Source of the DNA: Megamonas hypermegale
GTDB lineage: Bacteria > Bacillota > Negativicutes > Selenomonadales > Selenomonadaceae
NCBI RefSeq assembly: GCF_900187035.1
Contig: NZ_LT906446.1
Coordinates: 2,046,001-2,110,000 of the forward strand
Direction of reading: 5' to 3'
Length of the DNA stretch: 64,000 nt
This document shows, piece by piece, positions 46,504 to 55,166 of this stretch (positions are counted from its first letter, which is position 1; each line of letters starts with the position of its first letter). Both the position numbers and the translations under genes were made by a program. The notes beneath the pieces were generated by a model. That model was not told the origin of the DNA, did not search any database, and saw only the letters and a list, made by a program, of their open reading frames with translations.

Positions 46504-47475
46504 ATGAAAAATTTATGTTGGCTGGCAACTGGTGGTACGATAGCTTCTCGTCCTAGTGAAAATGGATTAGTGCCAGGATTTACAGCGCAAGAAATGCTTG
46601 ATTTATTGCCACAATTAAAGACTTATGGCAATATTGATTGTTACGATATCATGCAGTTAGATAGCACAAATTTGCAACCAAAAGATTGGCAGTATATGGC
46701 TCATTTTATTGAAAAATTTTATGATAAATACGATGGATTTGTCATTACGCATGGTACAGATACGTTGAATTGGACAAGCTGTGCTCTTTCATGTATGCTG
46801 GAAAATTTAGCAAAACCCGTTGTGGTGATTGGTGCACAGCTTACAATAGAAGAAGAAAACACAGATGCTAAAGAAAATTTAAATGCAAGTTTTGCGGTTG
46901 CTTCATCTGGCTTAGCTGGTGTTTATGCAGTCTGTGGCGGTCAAGTAATCTCGGGCTTATGGGCGAAAAAATTATACAGTGAAGATATGCGCTCTATACA
47001 GAGTGTTAATACATTGCCTATAGCTACATTTAAAGGAAATGATATAAATTGGATACAGACTGAATGCGTAGCTGTAAACGGCGAATTTAAAGTTCATTAT
47101 GAATTAGAAGAAAAAGTCGTTCAGATAAAAATTATGCCAGGTTTAGATTGTGAAATTTTATTTGCTTTAACTAAAATGGGCTATAAGGGCATTGTCTTAG
47201 AAGCGTATGGAGCAGGTGGCATACCTTTTTCCGAAGATAAAGCTAAAGATATAAGTGGTGCAATAAAACAATTGACTGAGCAAGGTGTAGTTATTGTTTG
47301 TACGACGCAATGTGTTTATGATGGTGTTCATATGAACCGCTATGAAGTTGGAATTAAAGCGATTAAAGCAGGTGTCATTCCAGCTGGAAAATTAACATCA
47401 GAAGCTGCAACTGTAAAATTAATGGTAGCTTTGGGACAAAAAATGACACGAGAACAGATAAAAGAATTATTTTAA
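46504..47475 (+). CDS. ansA: L-asparaginase, type I/II (PF00710 family)
   Basis: 323-residue amidohydrolase. The first catalytic threonine is in LATGGTIASRPSENG, and the second with Asp in VITHGTDTLNWTS. AQLTIEEENTDAKENLNASFAVA is the substrate-binding segment. No signal peptide, so it is cytosolic. It is unrelated in family to the intron-split asparaginase at 7.3 kb. Its ATG touches the stop of the small Fe-S-type protein, so translation is probably coupled. Confidence 0.93.
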   Translation: MKNLCWLATGGTIASRPSENGLVPGFTAQEMLDLLPQLKTYGNIDCYDIMQLDSTNLQPKDWQYMAHFIEKFYDKYDGFVITHGTDTLNWTSCALSCMLENLAKPVVVIGAQLTIEEENTDAKENLNASFAVASSGLAGVYAVCGGQVISGLWAKKLYSEDMRSIQSVNTLPIATFKGNDINWIQTECVAVNGEFKVHYELEEKVVQIKIMPGLDCEILFALTKMGYKGIVLEAYGAGGIPFSEDKAKDISGAIKQLTEQGVVIVCTTQCVYDGVHMNRYEVGIKAIKAGVIPAGKLTSEAATVKLMVALGQKMTREQIKELF

Positions 47476-47479
47476 AATG

Positions 47480-47512
47480 AAAAAGGAGAAATCATAAAGA
47501 TTTCTCCTTTTT
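47480..47512. terminator. Bidirectional terminator overlapping the MATE stop
   Basis: AAAAGGAGAAATC (47481-47493) pairs with GATTTCTCCTTTT (47499-47511). It includes the last codons of the minus-strand MATE gene. Confidence 0.85.
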
Positions 47513-48847
47513 TTTGTACATTTTATTTTCAATATAGCGAAGACGTATAAACAATAAGAATGCAGAAGCAAAAATACCTAAGACCATGCTTTGCCAATAA
47601 GCGAAAGCTCCTTGATGTCCGTAATAATCGAGTAATATACCAACTGGCATACAAATTCCCCAATAAGCCATCATGCTGATATAAAAAGCAGCTTTTACAT
47701 CTTTATAACCGCGTAAAATACCTTGAATTGGACAAGCAATAGCATCGAATAATTGCCAAGCTACAGTATAGAATAAAAAATGAGGTATATATTCTAAAAG
47801 AATTGGTTCAGTAGCGTACATGCGAGCTACTAAATCTCGATTGAATAATACGAGAGCTATTACGATTAAAGCAGTAGCAAAGGCAACACAAAGACCGAGA
47901 CGAGCATAATTTTTAGCTTCACGATAGCGTTTAGCGCCTACTTCAATGCCGATTATGATTGTTAAAGCTAAAGAATAACTCAGTGGCAACATGTATAAGA
48001 CGCTAGAAAAACTCATAGCAGCTTGATGTGCTGCGATATAATTTGTGCCGAATTTACTGATAAAGATTATGATAAAGCCAAATAAACTGGCTTCCATGAA
48101 AATACCTAAACCGTTAGGAATGCCGATAGATAGATATTCTTTTAAAGATGCAAAAGAAAATTTAAATCTAAATAGATGAAGATTAGTAAATTGCTCATTT
48201 CTTATGATGATGTATATAAAGATAGAAAGTAATACATAATAAGTGATGGCAGTTGCAATACCAGCACCGATACCACCGAGTTTTGGCATTCCAAATGAGC
48301 CGAAAATGAAGCAGTAATTTAAAAAGGCATTTATAGGCAATGCTGCTAAATATATTTTCATAGATACGGCTGTGCCGGCAACAGTATCAGTTAAAGAACG
48401 CAGTGGAAACGTTAAAAGACCGCCACTTAATCCTAAGATTAGTGCTAAGATATAATAACGAGCTACATATGATACAGTAGGTTCTAAATTTAAAAATATT
48501 AATAGTTCATCAATGAAAAAATAATAACTTAGTAAGAGAATTATTTCTATAATACAAGCTAAAACCAATCCAGAACGAATGACTAAATCGATATTTTCTT
48601 TTTGGTTTTTGCCGATTAATTGAGCGATAATTGGTGTCGCAGCCATTAATATACCTGTAGCACTTGCGATAATTGGCATCATTAAACTGCCACCGATAGA
48701 AGTTCCTGCAAGTTGTTCTGCACCTGCATGACCAGACATCGTTGCATCAAAAAAGTTCATACCAATGATGGATAATTGGGTAGCTAAAACTGGTAACATG
48801 ACAGTAATCAGTCGACGAAAGCGATACCATGTACGTTTAGTTAACAT
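47492..48847 (-). CDS. MATE-family multidrug/metabolite exporter
   Basis: 451-residue inner-membrane protein with 12 predicted spans in two halves. Typical MATE segments are MLPVLATQLSIIGMNFFDATMSGHAGAEQLAGTSIGGSL at the start and GIPNGLGIFMEASLFGFIIIFISKFGTNYIAAHQAAMSFSSVLYMLPLSYSLALTIIIG at the start of the second half. It uses a Na+ or H+ gradient. The substrate is unknown. It borders the integrated element but is host sequence. Confidence 0.9.
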   Translation of the reverse strand: MLTKRTWYRFRRLITVMLPVLATQLSIIGMNFFDATMSGHAGAEQLAGTSIGGSLMMPIIASATGILMAATPIIAQLIGKNQKENIDLVIRSGLVLACIIEIILLLSYYFFIDELLIFLNLEPTVSYVARYYILALILGLSGGLLTFPLRSLTDTVAGTAVSMKIYLAALPINAFLNYCFIFGSFGMPKLGGIGAGIATAITYYVLLSIFIYIIIRNEQFTNLHLFRFKFSFASLKEYLSIGIPNGLGIFMEASLFGFIIIFISKFGTNYIAAHQAAMSFSSVLYMLPLSYSLALTIIIGIEVGAKRYREAKNYARLGLCVAFATALIVIALVLFNRDLVARMYATEPILLEYIPHFLFYTVAWQLFDAIACPIQGILRGYKDVKAAFYISMMAYWGICMPVGILLDYYGHQGAFAYWQSMVLGIFASAFLLFIRLRYIENKMYKKKEKSL

Positions 48848-48929
48848 AGATATACTCCTTTTTATTTAATATCACAAATATTATAAAGGATGGTGTTAAA
48901 CGATAGTCAATAAGTTTTTATATAATAAA

Positions 48930-48954
48930 AAAGGCAAGAAAAATTCTTGCCTTT
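48930..48954 (-). terminator. Hairpin with minus-strand T run upstream of MATE
   Basis: AAAGGCAAGAA/TTCTTGCCTTT, followed on the minus strand by TTTATTATA. It would stop leftward transcription coming from the tRNA-Ser side before the MATE gene. Confidence 0.7.
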
Positions 48955-49030
48955 AAGGTTTTAAATGTTAGATTTCATTCGTTTTATATTGTAGTTTTTA
49001 GCATAAAGTTGTGTTATATGTAATTTTTTA

Positions 49031-49174
49031 GATAAAAAAGGGAAAAAAAGGGAAAAACTACTTGCACAGATATAAAAAAAGTGAAACATTACAAAAGGTT
49101 TAAAATGGGCTTAAACCCTTGCGGTTAAAAGCTTTTAAACACTTTGAAATATTTCACTTTATGATTAAATAAAT
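49031..49174 (-). terminator. Displaced tRNA-Ser terminator or remnant of an older element end
   Basis: AAAGTGAAACATTACAAA (49078-49095) pairs with TTTGAAATATTTCACTTT (49143-49160) with two mismatches; on the minus strand a T run follows. It is preceded by GGGAAAAAAAGGGAAAAA. The same arrangement (GGG repeats, hairpin, att) occurs at the right end of the element, at 57281-57438. Confidence 0.55.
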
Positions 49175-49193
49175 TGGCGGAAAGTGTGGGATT
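49175..49193. repeat. attL: copy of the tRNA-Ser 3' end
   Basis: TGGCGGAAAG-T-GTGGGATT matches 57420-57438 with one difference (T for G at position 11). It equals the last 19 bases of the tRNA gene including the encoded CCA. It marks the left end of the integrated element. Confidence 0.8.
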
Positions 49194-49231
49194 TCCGCAT
49201 AAAATCAATACTTTTTAGCCATTTTATGAAA

Positions 49232-49251
49232 AAAGGGGCAAAAAAGGGGCA
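49232..49251 (+). repeat. Left GGGGCA direct-repeat site (candidate integrase arm site)
   Basis: AAAGGGGCAAAAAAGGGGCA, identical over 20 bases to 57281-57300. Each copy contains two GGGGCA hexamers 11 bases apart. In the excised circle the copies would flank the att core. Confidence 0.6.
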
Positions 49252-49282
49252 ACTTCACATAAATCACATCTATATAAATGCT
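49251..49282 (-). repeat. Left-end copy of the 32-base repeat, inverted
   Basis: On the minus strand this reads with the core GCATTTATATAGATGTG followed by ATTTATGTGAAG. It matches the sequence just upstream of the integrase gene at 30 of 32 positions. Confidence 0.7.
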
Positions 49283-50554
49283 AAAACCTAGCAAATTTTT
49301 ACTTTGTTAGACGTATTTTTATATTAAGGTAATTCACCAGCACCGCCATTTATATTTTTGGCTATGCTTAAACTTGTTACTGTATAAAGTTATATTTCAT
49401 CAGAAAAGTATCATGACTTAAAATTGAGCGTTGATATATGCAGCAGCTCCTAATTTTAGATTTTGATAAATCTTTTTGGCGGTTCACTAATATAAATTAA
49501 GCTGGTTGAAAAGATTAACCACTGCAAAAATGCATTTGTTAGAAAAAAATCAGTTAGAAGGCATGATAAATCCCGCCAAAGCAGAAAAATAGACTGAAAT
49601 TTCAGTTTATTTTTCAACTTACGGAAAAATATTATTTGGGAAATTTTTAAAATGGCAAATTTCTCAACATGGAAGGAAATTGATTTTTATTTTTATTTAT
49701 CTAGCCGAATGTTGGGGCTCGCAAGCTACCCGCATTGGCAAATTGTTTTGGAAGTACCTTTTTGATATCATTTCATAATATTTTATATTATGTCATTAAT
49801 TCATGACGGGCTGATACAGGGTTTTTCTGTTAGTGATTAATATATTTATACTCGCCAAATGATTTATATTGCTATAAATTAAAAAGCTGATGTAATCATT
49901 AAGAACTACATCAGCTATGATAATGAGATTGTTTATATTATATACCTACTTTATTTAACTATGGTTAGTATTTACTAAAGTATATTATCAAAGCTCAATT
50001 TGTTATACTGGTTAGTTCTATGATAATTACATTAATTATTATGTCTTAGTTTGGCGGCTAGATGTTTACTTATGAAATAGTCTGAAGTATGCATCATATA
50101 TTATTGATAATAATTCTCATACAGTGATTAACTGATTAAATGTGATTTTTTATTTGTTGAAATATATCTAAGTTTATAAAATACGCTGTTTTTGTAATAT
50201 GGCTTAGCAGCGTTTTATAAAAATGTACGTTTTTGATACATCTATAAATGATTGATGTAAAATCTAATTAGTGTTAGAACCGCCAAAATGTTAAAAAAAT
50301 AAAACTGATATATTGTTCCAGCAAGCGCAATTCCATTTTAAAGATATGTCGCTTGCCTTTATATAAGTTTAAATGATAAATTTCAAAGGTGGCAGTTTAG
50401 CACTTTTGAAGTAATATAAAATGTCTTATCAAAATAATTATTGAATGATAGCCGTTTTTAGACGTCTTTTATTAATGTAGGTCAAATTATATGCCAGCAT
50501 ATTTTTTATCTATTATATGGCAAGATATAACCGCCATAAAATGTTGATATATTA
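49283..50554. other. Long non-coding left end of the element
   Basis: About 1.27 kb without a plausible gene on either strand. Visible structure: an inverted repeat AGCTGATGTA/TACATCAGCT (49885-49916), a GCAAGCG/CGCTTGC pair near 50.32-50.36 kb, and five GGCGG/CCGCC motifs (about 49342, 49477, 50052, 50279, 50530), plus CCCGCCA at 49572. It could hold an origin, a non-coding RNA or decayed genes. Confidence 0.5.
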
Positions 50555-51025
50555 TTATAAAATGCTTCTAGCTCCAAAATAGCACACTATCATTTTATCT
50601 AGTAAGGCATTTTTATTTCTGTATACAGTTACTGTATCACAATATAATTTTTCTGCAATAGCTTCAATTGTATTATGCTCAAAATAATAGAGAGGTATTA
50701 TATCATAATATTTTTCTTTTTGTACTATGAATAAACAACGTTCCATTTGTTTTATGTGTATTTTATCTATAGCGATATCAGCTTTTATTTTATTCGCCAT
50801 ATATTTTCTTTTGTCTTCTATAGTCCATGATACACCAGTTTTATTTATCTTATGAACTGCTGGACAAGCTTCAAAATATTCTTTTTCTAAGTTTTGTATA
50901 TCCTCTTCTTTAAATCGTATACCTTCTTTTATTTGATTGTATGTTGATAGATATTTAGACATCTGCCTTCTATAGTATTTTGTATTATGTTTATTTTTAT
51001 TTTGATAATCCTGTTTTGAAGTCAT
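50555..51025 (-). CDS. ArpU/RinA-like phage-type transcriptional regulator
   Basis: 156-residue basic, helical protein. The N-terminal NKHNTKYYRRQMSKYLSTYNQIKEGI and the C-terminal sigma-70 region-4-like HTH (YYFEHNTIEAIAEKLYCDTVTVYRNKNALLDKMIVCYFG) match phage late-gene activators of the ArpU/RinA type. Such proteins control packaging or structural operons in phages and satellites, yet none are present here. It may act on a helper or on the element itself. GGCGGT lies 5 bases before the ATG. Confidence 0.6.
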   Translation of the reverse strand: MTSKQDYQNKNKHNTKYYRRQMSKYLSTYNQIKEGIRFKEEDIQNLEKEYFEACPAVHKINKTGVSWTIEDKRKYMANKIKADIAIDKIHIKQMERCLFIVQKEKYYDIIPLYYFEHNTIEAIAEKLYCDTVTVYRNKNALLDKMIVCYFGARSIL

Positions 51026-51165
51026 AATATACCGCCTTTTATCATAAAATAATAAATATAATTCATGGCATATATATTATCATTACCATTGATAAATATA
51101 ATTGGTATAAATTTTTATATACTTATATTGTAGATAATGATATTATATAAATGTTAATATATTTG

Positions 51166-51924
51166 TTATTTAGATTGGCGGTTTTTCGGGTGTATCCGTA
51201 TCAATCTATAAAACTGGTATTCATACTCGATACCACTTTCAAACGTATAGAAGCCGTTTATTATTGAGTGTGTATCTAAGTAGTAACCTTTTTTTGTTTT
51301 TGGCTGCAGTCTCCAATTTTTATGGTGTATGACAGCCGTTGAGCGTTGGGGCTTTTGCAAATTTTTGCTAGAGTTCCAACGCTTTTTATATATGTTCGGT
51401 AATAAATAAAAAGCATTACTATCTTTCTTTATAAAATAGTTGGCCAAGTTTTCAGCATCTTGCAACGTTCCGCCATATAATTTTATTTTTACAAATCCAT
51501 TTTTCCATATATCACGTATATGAGATACTTTTATAATATTTTTGCTGGTATTAATAATGATATGATGATGTATTCTATTTTTTCCGCCGATTTCTGTTAC
51601 TGCAATATATTTTATATCTACATTTAACTTTTTGGCCAAGCGTTGTAATCTTTTTCTAAAGTTAGCTAGATGTTTTTTTGCCTGTTCTCCTGCTACTGGC
51701 TTATCATATGTCAATGTGCAGTATAAATCATTCTCATTAAAATTTTGTAGAAGCAATAATCTTAATAAGTTTGTAGCATATTTAATATTTCTTTTTTCTT
51801 GTTGTTCTGATGTAGTATTCATCTTGATGCATCTTAATCTATTTTTAACTGGTAATCTTTTACTTTTTGTTATTTCTAAAATATCATCATTTCTGATACT
51901 TATTATTTCTCTTTTATAAGCCAT
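51166..51924 (-). CDS. HUH-type rolling-circle replication initiator
   Basis: 252-residue Rep. In order: motif 1 region DLYCTLTYDKP near residue 67, the metal-binding HUH motif RIHHHIIINT near 117, and a tyrosine motif ENLANYFIKKDSNAFY near 160, whose Tyr would nick DNA. The layout resembles Rep proteins of Microviridae-like and plasmid-like integrated elements. ANY upstream origin is unproven; repeats at 52.03-52.13 kb are candidates. The protein is basic and ends HPKNRQSK. The ribosome site AAAGGAG precedes the ATG. Confidence 0.8.
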   Translation of the reverse strand: MAYKREIISIRNDDILEITKSKRLPVKNRLRCIKMNTTSEQQEKRNIKYATNLLRLLLLQNFNENDLYCTLTYDKPVAGEQAKKHLANFRKRLQRLAKKLNVDIKYIAVTEIGGKNRIHHHIIINTSKNIIKVSHIRDIWKNGFVKIKLYGGTLQDAENLANYFIKKDSNAFYLLPNIYKKRWNSSKNLQKPQRSTAVIHHKNWRLQPKTKKGYYLDTHSIINGFYTFESGIEYEYQFYRLIRIHPKNRQSK

Positions 51925-51989
51925 TCTTTTTTGCTCCTTTCGTTATAGTTTTATGTATGGTCATTAAGATAATAACCTTATCAAGTCAT

Positions 51990-52148
51990 AAAGGGCCTTA
52001 TTTTTAGCCCTTAGTCAGTAGGTTTCCCCAATTTTGGGGACACGCATATATTAAGATTTTTATTATGTAATACAAATACTTAATGAAGAAAGTATCAGAA
52101 CGCAATTTTACGTTATGTAATACAAAAGCCCCAATTTTAGGGGCTTAT
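51990..52148. promoter_or_regulatory. Structured region upstream of rep
   Basis: AAGGGC/GCCCTT hairpin (about 51988-52011), a perfect palindrome CCCCAATTTTGGGG (52026-52039), two direct copies of TTATGTAATACAAA (52063-52076 and 52113-52126), and a terminator-like AAGCCCC/GGGGCTT (about 52128-52148). It is a candidate double-strand origin and/or operator for Rep. Confidence 0.5.
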
Positions 52149-52151
52149 TAT

Positions 52152-52430
52152 TTAATCGTTTAAATGTAATGATATCCAGTTCAGTAAAAAATAAAATGTT
52201 GCTGCATTAACTTTTTGATAAATCACTATGTTTTTACTTGTATTTTTGTTCATATTAAGCCTATATAATGGATTTTTGTTTTTATCCAATTTAGATACTA
52301 TTAATTTAGTAGTGATATTAGTTTTTAAATCTTTCATTTCTAAAGTAAAACTATCATCTACAAGATTAAATCTTTCGTATCTGTCGTTCATTTTGCCAAT
52401 ATCTATAATAAAATCGTTCTCATTATTCAT
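52152..52430 (-). CDS. Hypothetical element protein, 92 residues
   Basis: No recognised family. It is a small protein (NDFIIDIGKMNDRYERF at the start; VNAATFYFLLNWISLHLND at the end) probably of mixed alpha/beta fold. It lies between a terminator-like hairpin and the HTH gene, 10 bases downstream of the latter on the same strand, so it belongs to the leftward operon. Confidence 0.5.
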   Translation of the reverse strand: MNNENDFIIDIGKMNDRYERFNLVDDSFTLEMKDLKTNITTKLIVSKLDKNKNPLYRLNMNKNTSKNIVIYQKVNAATFYFLLNWISLHLND

Positions 52431-52440
52431 TTTTTCGCCT

Positions 52441-52689
52441 TCATTCTCTCATATATTTTTTATGTTTATCTTTGATAAATTCTTCAAAACTGGCAAGATG
52501 TACCAGCTTTTTTTGTGGGCTTACATCACGGAAAGCCTTTTGATATTTTGGTATCAATCGCATTTCATTTAATAACCGCCATAATGTACATCTACTGATA
52601 TCATAGAGCTTTAATATATGCTTTAGTTGTACATATACATCATTATTTTTTATTCTGATATCTACTAAAGTATCTGCTATAGTTCCCAT
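52441..52689 (-). CDS. Excisionase-like/HTH protein
   Basis: 82-residue protein. LKHILKLYDISRCTLWRLLNEMRLIPKYQKAFRDV forms an HTH with a basic wing-like follow-up, and VHLASFEEFIKDKHKK ends it, the shape of small excisionases or replication regulators. A GGAGC ribosome site precedes the ATG. One copy of the 32-base repeat lies 40 bases upstream, so it may share control with the integrase gene. Confidence 0.5.
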   Translation of the reverse strand: MGTIADTLVDIRIKNNDVYVQLKHILKLYDISRCTLWRLLNEMRLIPKYQKAFRDVSPQKKLVHLASFEEFIKDKHKKYMRE

Positions 52690-52729
52690 TTTTTATTGCT
52701 CCTTTTAAAATCTTAGAAGTGCAATTCCT

Positions 52730-52761
52730 TTATATAAGCATTTATATAGATGTGGTTTATG
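52730..52761 (+). repeat. Middle copy of the 32-base repeat
   Basis: Identical over 32 bases to 56018-56049 (core GCATTTATATAGATGTG, ending GTTTATG). It sits between two leftward genes. Confidence 0.8.
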
Positions 52762-52813
52762 CTTACTTTTGTATTTATTTTTATTGGAATTTGTTATAAA
52801 ATATAAGTGTCTT

Positions 52814-53255
52814 TTATTCGTTCCTTGTTTTATTGCAAGGGACTATTTTTTTTAAATCATTAAGTAAATCAACATTTACATCATTTGACGTACTCCCCAT
52901 AGCTAAAGCTAGGGAATTCTGGGATACTGACGAACCTTGCTATCAAATGACAGTCTTACGAGTTCTCTCCGCAATGGACAACGCCCTGCCCATATTTATC
53001 GTTCAACGAGAGCAAATTCGTTGGACGTTCCTTATATCCCCAGTGTTAAAACACGGGGCTTTACGGCACACTTGGTAAATTTTTTAATACAAGATGTAAG
53101 GCTTTTTCTTTTGTTTTATCCGTTACATCTTTATTTTTTAATATGCTTTTTAACGTATATTCAATGGCGGTCAAATTAAATACATTTTCATAAACACCGT
53201 TGAATATATTGTTATCTAATAAATATTGTTTTTTTGTTATAACTTTTAAATTCAT
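52814..53255 (-). pseudogene. Small element gene broken by a 190-bp insertion
   Basis: The intact 5' part (53075-53255) encodes MNLKVITKKQYLLDNNIFNG...VLKNL, then runs into the insertion and stops at TAA after PSVP. Removing 52885-53074 restores the frame to ...KNLHDVNVDLLNDLKKIVPC and a stop at 52814-52816, about 83 residues in all. No family is recognised. The stump of 64 residues may still be made. Confidence 0.7.
52885..53074 (-). mobile_element. IS200/IS605-type miniature element (190 bp)
   Basis: On the minus strand it follows TTAC (53075-53078), the target of IS608-like elements. It opens with a bulged hairpin CCCCGTGTT/AACACTGGGG and closes with CCCTAGCT/AGCTATGGGG and GGAGTACGTCAA. 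Bulged subterminal hairpins are the family's end signature. It has no coding capacity and no target duplication. The right end resembles a TnpB guide-RNA 3' end. Confidence 0.7.
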
Positions 53256-53308
53256 ATAGTACCTTTTTCAAGCCTTATATATTTATATAGGGCTTTTTTT
53301 TATACTTT

Positions 53309-53521
53309 TTAACAGTTCTTTAAATATTTTTCGTTTAATGCAATGAATTTCTTCATGAAATCAAGCATTTTTTCATTGACAATACTGTGATGAACAGTTA
53401 CATCTTTTCTTTTTTCTTTATAGATTGCTAAGATTTCATAAGCAGATTTACTATCGTTAGAACATATGAAAGCTTCTATCTTATTGTTTTTATCTGTAAC
53501 TAAAGAAAAACTCTTTTCCAT
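53309..53521 (-). CDS. Hypothetical element protein, 70 residues
   Basis: Small protein starting MEKSFSLVTDKNNKIEAFICSNDSKSAYEILAIY. No family recognised. The ATG at 53521 is chosen because AAAGGAA lies just upstream, inside what would otherwise be an earlier start at 53539. It follows the Cro-like gene in the leftward operon. Confidence 0.5.
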   Translation of the reverse strand: MEKSFSLVTDKNNKIEAFICSNDSKSAYEILAIYKEKRKDVTVHHSIVNEKMLDFMKKFIALNEKYLKNC

Positions 53522-53577
53522 GCCTTTTGTTCCTTTCATTAGTGCCGCTATAAAATATTATTTATTGGCGGTCTTTT

Positions 53578-53781
53578 TTATTCTTGTATTAAGTCTTTGG
53601 GTTCAACATCAAGGGCTTTGGCTATTTTTCCTAATGCTTTATAACTACTAAATGCACTATCTTTTATAATTTTGCTTATTGTTGTATCAGATAAGCCAGC
53701 TTCTTTTGCTAAATCTGTAGGATTGAACAACTTTTTAGCCATAGCATTATTGAAATTATTTTTATTTAAATTTAACATCAT
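53578..53781 (-). CDS. Cro-like XRE regulator
   Basis: 67-residue HTH protein (NPTDLAKEAGLSDTTISKIIKD, then LGKIAKALDVEPKDL). It is preceded by a strong AAGGAGG site. It is divergent from the CI-like gene at 53947 across 165 bases of AT-rich DNA, the usual arrangement of a lysogeny-type switch. It starts the leftward replication operon. Confidence 0.8.
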   Translation of the reverse strand: MMLNLNKNNFNNAMAKKLFNPTDLAKEAGLSDTTISKIIKDSAFSSYKALGKIAKALDVEPKDLIQE

Positions 53782-53946
53782 CTAACCTCCTTTATTATCT
53801 TTTAAAGCTATTTTTATAAAAAATTATCCTATTTAGATTATATATTTAAAAATAAATTTTTTCAAGTAATATGTTTATATTTTTTCTTATATTTAGTTTG
53901 ATTTTATCCTTTTGAGCTATTATAATGTTTTTAAGGAGGTGTAGAA

Positions 53947-54624
53947 TTGAGCTTTCAAAAGAATTTGAAATATTATAGAAAAAAAGCAGGATATAAAACT
54001 GCTAGAGATTTTGCAGAGGTTTTGAAAATACCTTATGCCAGTTATGTTGCTTATGAAAATAAAAAACGTGAGCCTAAATATCAAACATTAATACAAATTG
54101 CTAATGCTTTAAATGTGAGTATAGATAGATTAATAGGTCGATATGATAGTTCTGTTTTTAGTGCGGATATTGAAGATTTAAAGCAAAGAATAGAAGATAT
54201 TTTATCTATTCAAGAACAAAAAAATATATCGTTAAGTCTTTCTTTTGAACATACGAAAACATTATTTTTTAATATAAATATTGATGATACATCTAATCAA
54301 GAAATAGAAGTGGATATATCATATTTGAAAAAAATATTAGATGATTGTTATTCTAAATATTTTTATAGCCGAGAAAAAGAAATATTAAATACTTTGTCTC
54401 TTGCTATTGTTAATACTGCTATTAGTAATAATTTAGATAAAATATCTAAACTATTAGAACAGGAGAACATTTTTACTACTGATTTAAATGATATTTTCTT
54501 TAATCGTGAATTATTAGTTTTTGATAATCCAAACTATAAAGATTTAATGTTACAACACATAAATATTTATAGAAAGTTAGAAAAGTTAAAGGATAATTTA
54601 ATAAGTAATGCTATTAATAAATAG
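53947..54624 (+). CDS. CI-like XRE regulator
   Basis: 225-residue protein with an N-terminal XRE HTH (YKTARDFAEVLKIPYASYVAYENKKREPKYQTLIQIANALNVS) and a helical C-terminal region of unknown fold lacking S24 protease motifs. It therefore would not be cleaved by the RecA/LexA route; induction must work otherwise, e.g. by a protein partner as in satellite Stl repressors (analogy only). The start is TTG at 53947, with AAGGAGG upstream. Confidence 0.75.
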   Translation: MSFQKNLKYYRKKAGYKTARDFAEVLKIPYASYVAYENKKREPKYQTLIQIANALNVSIDRLIGRYDSSVFSADIEDLKQRIEDILSIQEQKNISLSLSFEHTKTLFFNINIDDTSNQEIEVDISYLKKILDDCYSKYFYSREKEILNTLSLAIVNTAISNNLDKISKLLEQENIFTTDLNDIFFNRELLVFDNPNYKDLMLQHINIYRKLEKLKDNLISNAINK

Positions 54625-55157
54625 ATATACTAGGCAAGTACCTATTTATTTAATTGATGATTGATTGCATTGCCTAAGCAATTAATTATTAAATAGCTGA
54701 AGTAAAACTTTTAGCCCCTGCATTTTTGCGTTGGCTAAAGACAATATATTTAAAACTGCACGATAAAACGTCGTTCAGTTAAAGACATGCATACAATGTA
54801 AAAAAATACCGCCATAATAATTTTTAGGCGGTAAAATATAAGGCTTATTTGTTTTTGCAGGTATAATCATAAGCACCAGCAAAAGAAAATGGCTTAAAAC
54901 GGCGAATATTTCATCAAAAAATTTTTGATGTGTTATTGGCTTTATTAAATATACTCTTTTTTAGTGTAGATGATGTCTTGTTTTGGAATATCATGTTTCA
55001 CGATAGCAGTAAATTTTTTGGCGGTAATATGTTTTTCATAGCCAATATTTTTATGTTAAGTTAAAGCCTTGTATAGATGTTTATATGTATCTATAGATAT
55101 ATTTATATAAGTCATGCTTTAAATCGCTTATAATGGCGGTTAATTTATAGAAAAGAG
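54625..55157. other. Non-coding gap between the CI-like and Fic genes
   Basis: About 530 bases without a supported gene. It contains TTTAGCC/GGCTAAA (about 54709-54740) and TACCGCC/GGCGGTA (54807-54833). The second is followed on the minus strand by a T run, so it could stop leftward transcription. Further GGCGGT copies occur at 55019 and 55134. Confidence 0.55.
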
Positions 55158-55166
55158 GTGGATTTA

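Noticed and set aside
48956-49030. Small gene between the MATE gene and attL
   Set aside because: No frame longer than about 25 codons with a ribosome site on either strand.
52833-53179. Plus-strand frames of about 80 residues over the miniature element
   Set aside because: They cover the hairpins of the IS200/IS605-type sequence and lack start signals; coding is unlikely.
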